Shown: positions 26,883 through 35,459 of the stretch, one piece after another
Layout: every line of letters starts with the position of its first letter
Numbering within the stretch: the stretch's first letter is position 1
Assembly: GCF_900116545.1 (NCBI RefSeq)
Contig: NZ_FPCK01000002.1
Location: 496,001-560,000 of the forward strand
Source of the DNA: Devosia crocina
GTDB lineage: Bacteria; Pseudomonadota; Alphaproteobacteria; Rhizobiales; Devosiaceae
Direction of reading: 5' to 3'
DNA length: 64,000 nucleotides
Notes under the pieces: model-generated
The model's input: the letters and a program-made list of their open reading frames with translations, nothing else
Told to the model about the DNA's origin: nothing
The model's database searches: none
Made by a program: the position numbers and the translations under genes

Positions 26883-26900
26883 TTTTCCAGATTTGAATCG

Positions 26901-27971
26901 CTAGGCCGCCTTCGGTCCCACATAGCGCGATTGTGGCCGGATCAGTCTTCCACCCTCGATCTGCTCATGGGCATGGGCAAGCCAGCCGCTCACGCGGCCC
27001 GCCGCAAAGACACCGGTAAACGCCTCGCGCGGAAAGCCTAGGGCTTCGAGCAGCAGCGCGGTGAAGAACTCCACATTGGTTTGGAGCGGGCGATCCGGCT
27101 TTTTCACCTTGAGTTGAGCCAATGCCTCACGCTCCACCGCTTCGGCCAGCGCCAGGCGTTCACGATCAACATCTCCTGCAGCGCCCAGGCGGGCGAGAGC
27201 AGCCTTGAGCGCATCAGCGCGGGGGTCACGGACACGATAGATCCGATGCCCAAAACCCATCAGCCGCTCGCCGCGGGTCAAGGCCTCGCCAATCCATCGG
27301 CCAGCCTTTTCCGGCGACCCCACCGCGTCAAGCATATCGAGCACCGGCCCCGGCGCGCCGCCATGAAGCGGTCCCTTGAGCGCACCGATGGCGGCCAGCA
27401 CTGCCGAGGTGTAGCCCGCCCGTGTCGAGGCGACGACGCGCGCGGCAAAGGTCGAGGCGTTGAGCCCATGATCCGACACGGTCACGAGATAAGTATCGAG
27501 CGCTGCCACCGCTTCAGCTCTCGGCGCCCTGCCATGCAGCATGGCCAGCATATCCGCTGCATGCGTCAGCGCGGGATCGGGAGGCAGCGCCGCCATCCCT
27601 CTTTTGCACCGGATCAATGCAGGCACGAACACGGATGGAGCCGCAGCCAAGAGCAGCGCAGTCTCCTGATCCTCGCCATCGGGCAATCGCGCCATCAGCG
27701 CCCGCAATCCTTCGGTGATCGAGAGCGCGGCTATGCCGTCGTCGAGCCACCTGGTCTCGGCGAAAGCCCGCTGCCGCGCCATGCCCAGTCGCTCTCGCAG
27801 CGCCGCGCTTTCGGGCAGCATGCGCCCGCCAAGAAGATTGAGGACATTCTCCCAATCGGTGCGACCAGCGAGATCTTCGAGCCTATAGCCGCAGATTACC
27901 AACCTTCCGTTGAGCCCATCCACTTCCGACAGGCTCGTTTCGGCGGCAATGACATCATCTAGTCCAGACAT
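26901..27971 (-). CDS. Citrate synthase-family protein (catalytic Asp replaced by Glu)
   Basis: A 356-residue citrate/methylcitrate synthase paralogue. Active-site elements: TVSDHGLNASTFAARV (His168), LKGPLHGGA, MGFGHRIYRVRDPRA (His242) and TNVEFFTALLLEALG, where the usual catalytic Asp is Glu301. The C-terminal GRVSGWLAHAHEQ and RLIRPQSRYVG are as in active enzymes. I recall Glu here in a branch of bacterial paralogues, so it may still be catalytic; citrate, 2-methylcitrate or another product is possible. Start ATG 27971. It is divergent from an HTH-bearing paralogue with a perfect palindrome between them. Confidence 0.85.
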   Translation of the reverse strand: MSGLDDVIAAETSLSEVDGLNGRLVICGYRLEDLAGRTDWENVLNLLGGRMLPESAALRERLGMARQRAFAETRWLDDGIAALSITEGLRALMARLPDGEDQETALLLAAAPSVFVPALIRCKRGMAALPPDPALTHAADMLAMLHGRAPRAEAVAALDTYLVTVSDHGLNASTFAARVVASTRAGYTSAVLAAIGALKGPLHGGAPGPVLDMLDAVGSPEKAGRWIGEALTRGERLMGFGHRIYRVRDPRADALKAALARLGAAGDVDRERLALAEAVEREALAQLKVKKPDRPLQTNVEFFTALLLEALGFPREAFTGVFAAGRVSGWLAHAHEQIEGGRLIRPQSRYVGPKAA

Positions 27972-28008
27972 GTTGCGTCTCCTTTGCTCGGAGCACTAGA
28001 TTGAGCCG

Positions 28009-28032
28009 ATCAAGATTGACGTCAATCTTGAT
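28009..28032. promoter_or_regulatory. Perfect 24-bp palindrome between divergent citrate synthase genes
   Basis: The half-site ATCAAGATTGAC (28009-28020) is followed directly by its exact complement (28021-28032). It lies in the 85-bp gap, 38 bp from the minus-strand ATG and 25 bp from the plus-strand ATG. TTGACG occurs on both strands at its centre and could serve as a -35 in each direction. A further partial half-site (GATCAATG) starts at 28039. This looks like an operator controlling both genes. Confidence 0.75.
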
Positions 28033-28056
28033 GCAATCGATCAATGTGAGCTGACC

Positions 28057-29178
28057 ATGAGCTGGATATCCGCCGAGCAGGCCCTGGAGGTGCTCGGCAC
28101 CAAGCCGCAGACACTTTATGCCAATGTAAGCCGCGGCCGGATCGCGGCCCGGCCCGATCCCGCCGATCCGCGCCGCAGCCTCTATCGGGCAGAAGATGTC
28201 GAGCGCCTCGTCGCCCGCCGGAATGGCAGGCGGCCGGCACAAGCCGTTGCGGCCGAAACGATCGCCTGGGGCGAACCCGTCATGGAAACCGCCATTTCAA
28301 CCATAGCGGGCGGCCGCCTGCTGATCCGCGGGCAGGACGCAGCCGAAAGGGCAAAGACTGCAACGCTTGAAGAGATGGCCGCGCTCCTCTGGTCAGTCCC
28401 CTTTCCTCCCGACTTCGCCGCTGAACCCAGCAGCGAAAGCGAGACCGGTCTCCTTCCGGCCTATCGCAGGATCGCGGAACTGGCGGCAACCGAGATGCCA
28501 GCCATCAGCCGTCACCGCAGCGTGCTTGTCGCCGATGCCACCCATGTCGTTTCGGCCTTTGCAGCCACTATCGCCGGCACCGGGCCCGGCCCCGTACATA
28601 CGCGCCTTGCCGCGCACTGGCAAAGACCTGCCGCCACCGAGGCCCTTCGCTGCGCGCTCGCGCTCCTGAGCGAACACGAACTCAATGCCTCGACCTTTGC
28701 TGCGCGTGTCGCCGCCTCGACCGGCGCTCCGCTCGCGGCCTCAGTCCTTGCCGGTCTTGCTGCTCTTTCGGGTCCCCTCCACGGCACGGCCAGCCTCAGC
28801 ATGAGCGCCCTCGTGCGCGATGCCGAACAGCAAGGCGCAGAGACGGCGATAGCCAACCTTCTCCGCCAGGGACAAGCGCTGCCCTGTTTCGGTCACCGGC
28901 TTTATGTGGAAGAGGATGTTCGCGCGCCGGCCCTTCTCGCCACCTTTGACGTTCCCCCGCTGTTCAAAAAACTCGCGGAGGCCGGGCATGCCATGAGCGG
29001 GGAAAAGCCCAATATCGACTTTGCCCTCTCGGCCCTCGTTGCCGCTCATGATCTGCCACACGATGCGCCGCTGCAAATCTTTGCGCTGGCCCGCAGCGTC
29101 GGCTGGCTGGCTCATGCGCTCGAGCAAACTGAAACGGGCGCGCTGATCAGGCCGCGCGCCCGTTATACCGGTGTCTAG
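28057..29178 (+). CDS. Citrate synthase-family protein with N-terminal HTH domain
   Basis: A 373-residue protein. Residues 3-57 (WISAEQALEVLGTKPQTLYANVSRGRIAARPDP, then SLYRAEDVERLVARR) form a MerR/excisionase-like helix-turn-helix; the rest is a citrate synthase fold with HELNASTFAARVAAST (His207), SGPLHGTA (His242), PCFGHRLY (His280) and PNIDFALSAL (Asp321). The triad His207-His280-Asp321 is therefore complete. Such HTH-citrate synthase fusions are known in databases but little studied. It is divergent from its HTH-free paralogue and may bind the palindrome at 28009, sensing acyl-CoA or oxaloacetate; that is inference. Confidence 0.86.
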   Translation: MSWISAEQALEVLGTKPQTLYANVSRGRIAARPDPADPRRSLYRAEDVERLVARRNGRRPAQAVAAETIAWGEPVMETAISTIAGGRLLIRGQDAAERAKTATLEEMAALLWSVPFPPDFAAEPSSESETGLLPAYRRIAELAATEMPAISRHRSVLVADATHVVSAFAATIAGTGPGPVHTRLAAHWQRPAATEALRCALALLSEHELNASTFAARVAASTGAPLAASVLAGLAALSGPLHGTASLSMSALVRDAEQQGAETAIANLLRQGQALPCFGHRLYVEEDVRAPALLATFDVPPLFKKLAEAGHAMSGEKPNIDFALSALVAAHDLPHDAPLQIFALARSVGWLAHALEQTETGALIRPRARYTGV

Positions 29179-29183
29179 GACGC

Positions 29184-29777
29184 TCAGTTGGCGCGATAGG
29201 CTTCGATGGCGTCGGAGACCATCTGCTGGGCTTCGTTGACGCCGGAGAAGCCGTTCAGTTCCACGACCTTGCGGCCTTCGGGGAGTTGCTTATAGACGCG
29301 GAAGAAGGCTTCGACGCGCTGACGCTCGATCTCGGGCAGATCGTCGATCGACTGAATGTCGTCATAGGTCGGGTCGATGTCGGAGGCGGGCACGGCGATG
29401 ATCTTGTCGTCTTCCTCGCCGCCATCGATCATGTGCAGAACGCCAATGGCGCGCACCTTGATAAAGGCGCCCGGCACGATCGGCTCGCGGGTAAAGACCA
29501 GGGCATCAAGCGGATCGCCATCGCCGCCGAGCGAGGACGGGATCGAGCCATAATTGGTCGGGTAGACCACCGGCATCGACTGATAGCGATCAACGATCAC
29601 ATGGCCATTGTCGGCGTCGATCTCGTACTTGGTGAAGCTGCCGGCCGGAATTTCAACAACGGTGAAGAACTCGGAAGAGTCTTCGGGCTGCGGATAGGCA
29701 AAGGGATTGACGAATTCGGCGTGCGCGGCGCCCGAAAGGGCAAGCGTAGCGGCAAGGGCCAGAACGGTGGTCTTCAC
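29184..29777 (-). CDS. Family I inorganic pyrophosphatase with signal peptide
   Basis: Hydrolyses pyrophosphate to two phosphates. The family I active site is intact: EIPAGSFTKYEID, YGSIPSSLGGDGDPLDALVF (the D-x-D-P-x-D signature) and IDPTYDDIQSIDDLP. Unlike the usual cytoplasmic enzyme, it begins with a good signal peptide (MKTTVLALAATLALSGAAHA, cleavage after AHA), so it should act in the periplasm. The 197-residue precursor gives a mature part of about 177 residues, the normal PPase size. The 5' gap to edd is 65 bp. Convergent with the HTH-citrate synthase. Confidence 0.92.
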   Translation of the reverse strand: MKTTVLALAATLALSGAAHAEFVNPFAYPQPEDSSEFFTVVEIPAGSFTKYEIDADNGHVIVDRYQSMPVVYPTNYGSIPSSLGGDGDPLDALVFTREPIVPGAFIKVRAIGVLHMIDGGEEDDKIIAVPASDIDPTYDDIQSIDDLPEIERQRVEAFFRVYKQLPEGRKVVELNGFSGVNEAQQMVSDAIEAYRAN

Positions 29778-29842
29778 GGGTGATCATCTCCGGATAGGAA
29801 TGCGGACGCGCTCCCCTATCCGGACCAGATGACAGAGCTGTG

Positions 29843-31657
29843 TCAGCGAAAGACGCTGGCGCCCCTGTCAGCCACACCCACAAGGCTGCGGAACCCGGCA
29901 AAGAGTTCGCGGCCCATGCCAAAGTGCTGATGGCGCTGATCTTCGCTGGCTGGCGTGCGCGCAAAGAATTCTTTCTCGTCGCCGAGGAAAGTCAGGGTGC
30001 CTTCATTGGCGTCGAGACGGATCATGTCGCCGTCGCGGATCTTGCTGATCGGCCCGCCATCCACTGCCTCGGGAGTCATGTGGATCGCCGCCGGCACCTT
30101 GCCCGATGCGCCCGACATGCGCCCGTCGGTCACGAGCGCCACCTTGAAGCCGCGGCCCTGCAGCACGCTCAGCGGCGGGGTCAGGTTATGCAGTTCGGGC
30201 ATACCGACGGCCTTGGGGCCGGAAAAGCGCACCACAGCGATCATGTCGCCGTCGAGCTCACCGGCTTTGAACGCGGCCTGCAGGCCCTCCTGGCTATGAA
30301 AGACCCGCGCCGGCGCTTCGATAACGCGGTGCTCTTCCTTGACCGCCGAGACCTTGATGACAGAGCGGCCGAGATTGCCGCTGAGCAGTTTGAGCCCACC
30401 CGTCGTCTGGAACGGCGCCTTGGTCCCCGTGAGCACCTTGGGCAAGGCACTTTCGAGCGGCACGGGCTGGAAGTCGAGCTTGCCGCCGTCGAGCTTGGCT
30501 TCGACCGTGTAGTTCGACAGCCCCGAGCCCCAGACGGTCTTGACGTCCTCGTGCAGATACCCGTCCTCGAGCAGTTCGCGAATGAGGAAGCCCATGCCGC
30601 CCGCAGCATGGAAGTGGTTCACGTCGGCCACACCATTGGGATAGACGCGCGCCAGAAGCGGCGTCGCGTCGGACAGATCGCTCATGTCGTCCCAGGTGAT
30701 CTGAATGCCGGCTGCCGCCGCCATGGCGATCAGGTGCATGGTGTGGTTGGTCGAGCCGCCCGTGGCGTGAAGGCCGACAAGTCCATTGACGAAGGCCTTT
30801 TCGTCCATGATGTGGCCGATAGGCGTATAGTCGTTGCCCTGCGCCGAAAGCGACAGCGCCCGTTTGGTCGCTTCCCGCGTCAGCGCATCGCGCAGCGGCG
30901 TGCCGGGATTGACAAAGCTTGCCCCCGGCAGATGCAGGCCCATGATTTCCATCAGCATCTGGTTGGAATTGGCCGTGCCATAAAACGTGCAGGTGCCGGG
31001 CGAGTGGTAGGACTTGCTTTCCGCCTCAAGCAGTTCGGCGCGCCCCACCTTGCCCTCGGCATAAAGCTGGCGAACCTTGCTCTTTTCGTCGTTGGGAATG
31101 CCCGATGGCATGGGCCCCGCTGGAATGAACACGGCTGGCAGGTGACCAAAGCTCAGGGCGCCGATGACGAGGCCGGGGACGATCTTGTCGCAGATCCCCA
31201 GATAAACGGCGGCGTCGAACATGTTGTGCGAGAGCGCGATTGCGGTCGACATGGCGATGACGTCGCGGCTGAACAGCGACAAGTCCATGCCCGGCTGGCC
31301 CTGGGTGACTCCGTCGCACATGGCGGGAACGCCACCCGCCACCTGCGCCGTCGCGCCGATCTCGCGCGCCGCGTTCTTGATGATGTCAGGATAGAATTGA
31401 TAGGGCTGGTGGGCACTCAGCATGTCGTTGTAGCTGGTGACGATCCCAAGGTTGAGCGTCTTGTTGCCCGCGAGCGCCGCTTTCTCGGACGGGGTACAAG
31501 CAGCAAATCCGTGAGCGAGATTACCGCAGGAGAGCGCAGATCGATAAACGCCGGCATCACGCGCGGCATCGATGCGCTTGAGATAGTCTTCACGGCTGTT
31601 GCGGCTGCGGGCCGCAATACGGTCGGTGACGTTCTGGATGGCCTGGCGGACAGACAT
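29843..31657 (-). CDS. edd: Phosphogluconate dehydratase
   Basis: Entner-Doudoroff enzyme that dehydrates 6-phosphogluconate to KDPG. The 604-residue IlvD/Edd protein shows [57 protein letters not shown] (Cys region of the 4Fe-4S cluster), [32 protein letters not shown] and [22 protein letters not shown]. All cluster cysteines expected in these segments are present. It ends the zwf-pgl-edd run; eda, the aldolase of the next step, is not in the window. Confidence 0.97.
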   Translation of the reverse strand: MSVRQAIQNVTDRIAARSRNSREDYLKRIDAARDAGVYRSALSCGNLAHGFAACTPSEKAALAGNKTLNLGIVTSYNDMLSAHQPYQFYPDIIKNAAREIGATAQVAGGVPAMCDGVTQGQPGMDLSLFSRDVIAMSTAIALSHNMFDAAVYLGICDKIVPGLVIGALSFGHLPAVFIPAGPMPSGIPNDEKSKVRQLYAEGKVGRAELLEAESKSYHSPGTCTFYGTANSNQMLMEIMGLHLPGASFVNPGTPLRDALTREATKRALSLSAQGNDYTPIGHIMDEKAFVNGLVGLHATGGSTNHTMHLIAMAAAAGIQITWDDMSDLSDATPLLARVYPNGVADVNHFHAAGGMGFLIRELLEDGYLHEDVKTVWGSGLSNYTVEAKLDGGKLDFQPVPLESALPKVLTGTKAPFQTTGGLKLLSGNLGRSVIKVSAVKEEHRVIEAPARVFHSQEGLQAAFKAGELDGDMIAVVRFSGPKAVGMPELHNLTPPLSVLQGRGFKVALVTDGRMSGASGKVPAAIHMTPEAVDGGPISKIRDGDMIRLDANEGTLTFLGDEKEFFARTPASEDQRHQHFGMGRELFAGFRSLVGVADRGASVFR

Positions 31658-31779
31658 GTCTTTCGCTCCTAAATGGCAAGGGACGCGCCAAAGGGGGGCC
31701 GGTGGCGCGGCAATTCCTTGCGTCGATGACTGGCGCCTTTAGCGGCCAGGGCGATCGATTGGGGACCGCCCCAGGGGCT

Positions 31780-32475
31780 TTAGGGGCACCAGTAAATGGC
31801 TAGCGGCGCGCCCGAGCGGAGCACGGCGCGAATGGGCATGTCCTCGATCGGACCATCGCCCAGCGCCGTTTCCAGCACTGCGGCCTTTTCGTCTCCCTCG
31901 ATATGGAGGTAAAGACCGTCGGTTTCGAGGAGGCGCGGCAAGGTAAAGGTGATGCGCGGCTCGCCGGCACCGGGCGCATGGATGGCCAGCGTCGGCCCTT
32001 CCGCGCTCAGCGCGTCGGAAAGCGTATCGCCACCGGGAAAGAACGAGGCGGTGTGGCCGTCATTGCCCATGCCAAGGATTACGGCCGCAAAGGGTTTTGG
32101 CAGGCTCGAAACAAGCGCATTGGTTTTTTCGATTTGATCAGCGTCGGGCGTCTCGCCACCTGAATAAAGCGGAAGAAAGCGCGCCACGGCCGCCGGGCCC
32201 TGCAGCATCTTTTCGTTGACCAGCAGCGCGTTGGATCGGTCGCTGGTCTCGTCGACCCAGCGCTCGTCGACCAGCGTCACCACCACCTTGGACCAGTCGA
32301 TATCCCGCGTCTTGCCCAGCGCGCCGAAGAATTTGCCCGGCGTCGACCCGCCGCTGACCGCAATCGCCGCCTCGCCGCGTTCGGCAATGGCTGAGCGAAT
32401 GCGATCGGCCACAGCCTCGGCAAGCTCCTTGGCCAGCGTCGATTTATCGGCAAAGCTGCGGCGGTCGATGGTCAT
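31780..32475 (-). CDS. pgl: 6-phosphogluconolactonase
   Basis: Hydrolyses 6-phosphogluconolactone to 6-phosphogluconate. The 231-residue DevB/SOL-type protein has AIAVSGGSTPGKFFGALG, VVVTLVDERWVDETSDRSNALLVNEKML, and AVILGMGNDGHTASFFPGG, the typical active-site segments. ATG 32475 has AAGGA 8 bp upstream; the frame extends to 32529 without support. It lies between zwf and edd; the zwf-pgl gap contains a large inverted repeat. Confidence 0.95.
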   Translation of the reverse strand: MTIDRRSFADKSTLAKELAEAVADRIRSAIAERGEAAIAVSGGSTPGKFFGALGKTRDIDWSKVVVTLVDERWVDETSDRSNALLVNEKMLQGPAAVARFLPLYSGGETPDADQIEKTNALVSSLPKPFAAVILGMGNDGHTASFFPGGDTLSDALSAEGPTLAIHAPGAGEPRITFTLPRLLETDGLYLHIEGDEKAAVLETALGDGPIEDMPIRAVLRSGAPLAIYWCP

Positions 32476-32521
32476 ATTTTTGGTCCTTGGATTTAGCGGT
32501 TTTCCTGGCCCAGTGGAGTTT

Positions 32522-32635
32522 ACCCCCACCTAGCCTCCCCCTCCAGAAGGGGGAGGGATACATCGTGTTCGTCTCAGTGTCAGTGAGCCACCGAACTGTC
32601 CCTCCCCCTTCTGGAGGGGGAGGCTAGGTGGGGGT
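32522..32635. repeat. Perfect 37-bp inverted repeat between zwf and pgl
   Basis: Arms 32522-32558 and 32599-32635 are exact inverted copies, beginning ACCCCCACCTAGCCTCCCCC and separated by 40 bp. Each arm also folds on itself (CCTCCCCC..GGGGGAGG). In RNA, the whole would form a long hairpin between two genes of one pathway and could differ in effect on downstream expression. The sequence differs from the CCCTAACCC family. Confidence 0.92.
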
Positions 32636-32645
32636 GTTCACCAAC

Positions 32646-34127
32646 TCAGTTATTGCCCTCATACCAGGTCCGCCCATCGCGCTCGATCAGCGCCACGGCG
32701 CCGCTCGGGCCCCAGGTGCCCGCCGAATAGCTTTGCGGCGGTTCGCTCGAGCGATCCCAGGCCTGACGGATCGGATCGACCCAGGACCAGGCGGCCTCGA
32801 GCTCGTCGCGCCGCATGAAGAGGGTCTGGCTGCCACGGATCACATCCATCAGCAGGCGCTCATAGGCCTCGGGCGTGCGCTCGGTAAACGTCTCGGCAAA
32901 AGAGAGGTTGAGCGGCACTTCGCGCAGGCGCATTCCCCCCGGGCCCGGATCCTTGATCATCATCATCAGCTTGACGCCTTCGTCCGGCTGCAGGCGGATG
33001 ATCAGCTTGTTGGCGCGCGGCGCGCCTTCGGCATGATCGAAGATCGAGTGCGGAATGGGCTTGAACTGGATGCAGATCTCCGAGACGCGCTCGGCCATGC
33101 GCTTGCCGGTCCTGAGGTAGAACGGCACGCCCGACCAGCGCCAGTTTTGGATTTCGGCCTTGAGCGCCACAAAGGTTTCGGTGTGGCTGCCCTTCTTGTC
33201 GTCTGGCAATTCGTCCTGGTAGCTGGCAACCGCCGTCGCTTCCGACTTCACGCCCCGATATTGGCCCCGCACGGTGGTCTTGGACACATCCCCATTGGTG
33301 ATCGGCTTGAGGGCACGCAGCACCTTGAGCTTTTCGTCGCGCAGCGCATTGGCATCGTCGCTGGCCGGCGGCTCCATGGCCACAAGGCACAGAAGCTGCA
33401 GCATATGGTTCTGGATCATGTCGCGCAGGGCGCCGGATTCGTCGTAGTAGCCGCGCGTACCGGCGCCGACGCTTTCGGCCACAGTCAGCTGCACGTGATC
33501 GATATGCGCTGAATTCCAGATCGGCTCGAAAAGCGTGTTGGCAAAGCGCAGGGCGAGCAGGTTCTGCACCGTCTCTTTGCCGAGGTAATGGTCGATGCGA
33601 TAGACCTGATCTTCCTTGAAGATCTTAGCCACGCCATCATTGATTTCCATCGATGAAGCGAGGTCATGGCCGAGCGGCTTTTCGATCACCACGCGCGCGT
33701 CGCGGCGGTAAACCTTGGTCTTTGCCAGTTGTTCGGCGATGGGCTCGAAAAGATCCGGGGCCACCGCAAGATAGAAGGCGCGGATGATCTTGGGATCGTC
33801 ACGCAGCGCCTTGCGCAGGTCGCCCCAGCCGGCTTCGTCCGAAACGTCGTTGACCACATAGGAGAAGATCTTGAGAAACCGCTCGATGGTGGCGGCGTCC
33901 TGATAGTCCTTCTCGACGAACTGGGCGATGGCATCGCTGGCCAGCTTCTGAAATTCGCCGTCGGTGAGTTTCGAGCGCGACACGCCGATGATGCGGCTCT
34001 GCTCGTCGAACTGGCCGTCCTTGAAACGGTGGTAGAGCGCGGGAATGAGCTTACGCTTGGTCAGATCGCCGGTGGCGCCAAACACCACATAGTCGAAAGG
34101 CTGAACGGGGATGATGCGGCTGGACAC
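32646..34127 (-). CDS. zwf: Glucose-6-phosphate 1-dehydrogenase
   Basis: Oxidises glucose-6-phosphate to the lactone with NAD(P). The 493 residues contain the nucleotide-binding VVFGATGDLTKRKLIPALYHRF, RVVIEKPLGHD, the substrate signature YRIDHYLGKETVQNLLALRFAN and FYLRTGKRMAERVSEICIQFKP. It lies between the sugar kinase gene (12 bp away) and pgl, so the run supplies kinase, dehydrogenase, lactonase and dehydratase for the Entner-Doudoroff pathway. Start ATG 34127. Confidence 0.98.
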   Translation of the reverse strand: MSSRIIPVQPFDYVVFGATGDLTKRKLIPALYHRFKDGQFDEQSRIIGVSRSKLTDGEFQKLASDAIAQFVEKDYQDAATIERFLKIFSYVVNDVSDEAGWGDLRKALRDDPKIIRAFYLAVAPDLFEPIAEQLAKTKVYRRDARVVIEKPLGHDLASSMEINDGVAKIFKEDQVYRIDHYLGKETVQNLLALRFANTLFEPIWNSAHIDHVQLTVAESVGAGTRGYYDESGALRDMIQNHMLQLLCLVAMEPPASDDANALRDEKLKVLRALKPITNGDVSKTTVRGQYRGVKSEATAVASYQDELPDDKKGSHTETFVALKAEIQNWRWSGVPFYLRTGKRMAERVSEICIQFKPIPHSIFDHAEGAPRANKLIIRLQPDEGVKLMMMIKDPGPGGMRLREVPLNLSFAETFTERTPEAYERLLMDVIRGSQTLFMRRDELEAAWSWVDPIRQAWDRSSEPPQSYSAGTWGPSGAVALIERDGRTWYEGNN

Positions 34128-34139
34128 GGGGCGTAGTCC

Positions 34140-35081
34140 CTAGTTTGAGACGAAATTCTGCTTGGCGAGGATCACTGCGCCATGGAGCGGTTCATGTTTG
34201 GGCAGCGCGACGAAATCGCCGTAGCGCTCGGTCAGGCGCGGGAACAGGCGCTGCCCCAGGCCTCCGACGATGGCCATGACCTCGGCGCCGTGAGACCGGA
34301 ACCAGCGCACATAGGTGTCGATATAGCCCATTTGAATATCGAGAAGTCGAAGCGCAACCGGATCGTTGCGTTCGAGATGATCGAACCAGAGCGGCATCAA
34401 TCTGCCATATTCGCCCGGTGCCCGGCCGATTAGGGCGTCGTCGCACCCTTCGCTGCCATCGCTGCTGAGCAGCCGCAGATCCATCGCAGTGGCGAACGAC
34501 CAGGTCATGATCGCCTGATTGTCGCCGCCAAGCGCCTCAACAACCGCCCTGGTGAGGGGTGACGCTTCGGCCATGCCGTCTCCGGCTTCAACCGTATAGC
34601 GCACGAGCTCGCGCCCAAGGATCGCGCCGGACATCTGGTCCCCGATATGGAAGCCCCAGCCGCCGGCCTGATAGCGCTTGCCATTGACGATCGACATGGC
34701 GGCCGAACCGGTGCCGATGATTACGACCCCGCCTTCGCCGCCCTCGAGCGCGCCGGCATGGGCGATATCGATATCGTCGAACACCTTCACCCCGGCAAAG
34801 GGCCAGTCGCGGGCTGCAAATTCGGCGCGCGCCGAATCCATTCGCCCCCCTGCCATGCCGAAGCAGGCATAGGTGTTGGCGGTCTCGCCGTAGTCGAGGC
34901 CGGCGGCCGCGAACACGTCGCGCGCACCATCGCTGATTGCCTTGTAAGCGGGCTCGCCGTCATCGATCTGCAGATTGGATCGACCGTTCTTGACCTCGGC
35001 CAGCGTCACCAGATTTTCGTCGGCCAAACGCACGCGGCAATTTGTGCCACCGCCGTCGACGCCAAGATAATATCGGGGCAC
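34140..35081 (-). CDS. BadF/BcrA-family sugar kinase (N-acetylglucosamine kinase-like)
   Basis: A 313-residue actin-like ATPase. The phosphate loops read YYLGVDGGGTNCRVRLAD (residues 4-21) and VVIIGTGSAAMSIVNG, and GGWGFHIGDQMSGAILGRELV is typical of the BadF/BadG/BcrA group that includes N-acetylglucosamine kinases. Its place before zwf suggests a kinase feeding glucose or an amino sugar into the same pathway; the substrate is inferred. GTG 35081 has GGAG 7 bp upstream, and the frame to 35150 lacks family similarity. Confidence 0.83.
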   Translation of the reverse strand: MPRYYLGVDGGGTNCRVRLADENLVTLAEVKNGRSNLQIDDGEPAYKAISDGARDVFAAAGLDYGETANTYACFGMAGGRMDSARAEFAARDWPFAGVKVFDDIDIAHAGALEGGEGGVVIIGTGSAAMSIVNGKRYQAGGWGFHIGDQMSGAILGRELVRYTVEAGDGMAEASPLTRAVVEALGGDNQAIMTWSFATAMDLRLLSSDGSEGCDDALIGRAPGEYGRLMPLWFDHLERNDPVALRLLDIQMGYIDTYVRWFRSHGAEVMAIVGGLGQRLFPRLTERYGDFVALPKHEPLHGAVILAKQNFVSN

Positions 35082-35459
35082 GCAGGTTCTCCATAAGGGG
35101 TGGGCAGGAAAGAGAAGAGGCTGAACGCTCAGCCCCGACGCAGGCCACACCCTAAGGTGTCAATTCGGCGCGGACCATAATGCGAAAGCTGCTAAGACGA
35201 AAGTAGCATATCCGTCAAAATCGACCAGCCGGGCGGCAGATCGCTCCTCCCCTCTGGTCCTAGCGCCCCATACACAGAAAAGATGCGGCGGCTCTCTCGG
35301 TTCCGTCGACGCCGATTGCCGATAAGCATTGCTGTTTCAAGGGCTTGCCCTCATATCGCAGCACTTCCGAATGCTTCTGAAAATCACTCGCAAAAACAAC
35401 GACTTGCGGGGGCACCGTGTTGCCGCTATGGCGAGGCCTCTTTGATCGAGACCCCACCC

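Noticed and set aside
29840..31672. A 610-codon plus-strand open frame opposite edd
   Set aside because: It mirrors edd almost exactly and has low-complexity composition; edd is unambiguous.
35283..35459. N-terminal extension of the CDF transporter
   Set aside because: Arg/Ser-rich, no membrane or family character; the family domain begins at ATG 35460.
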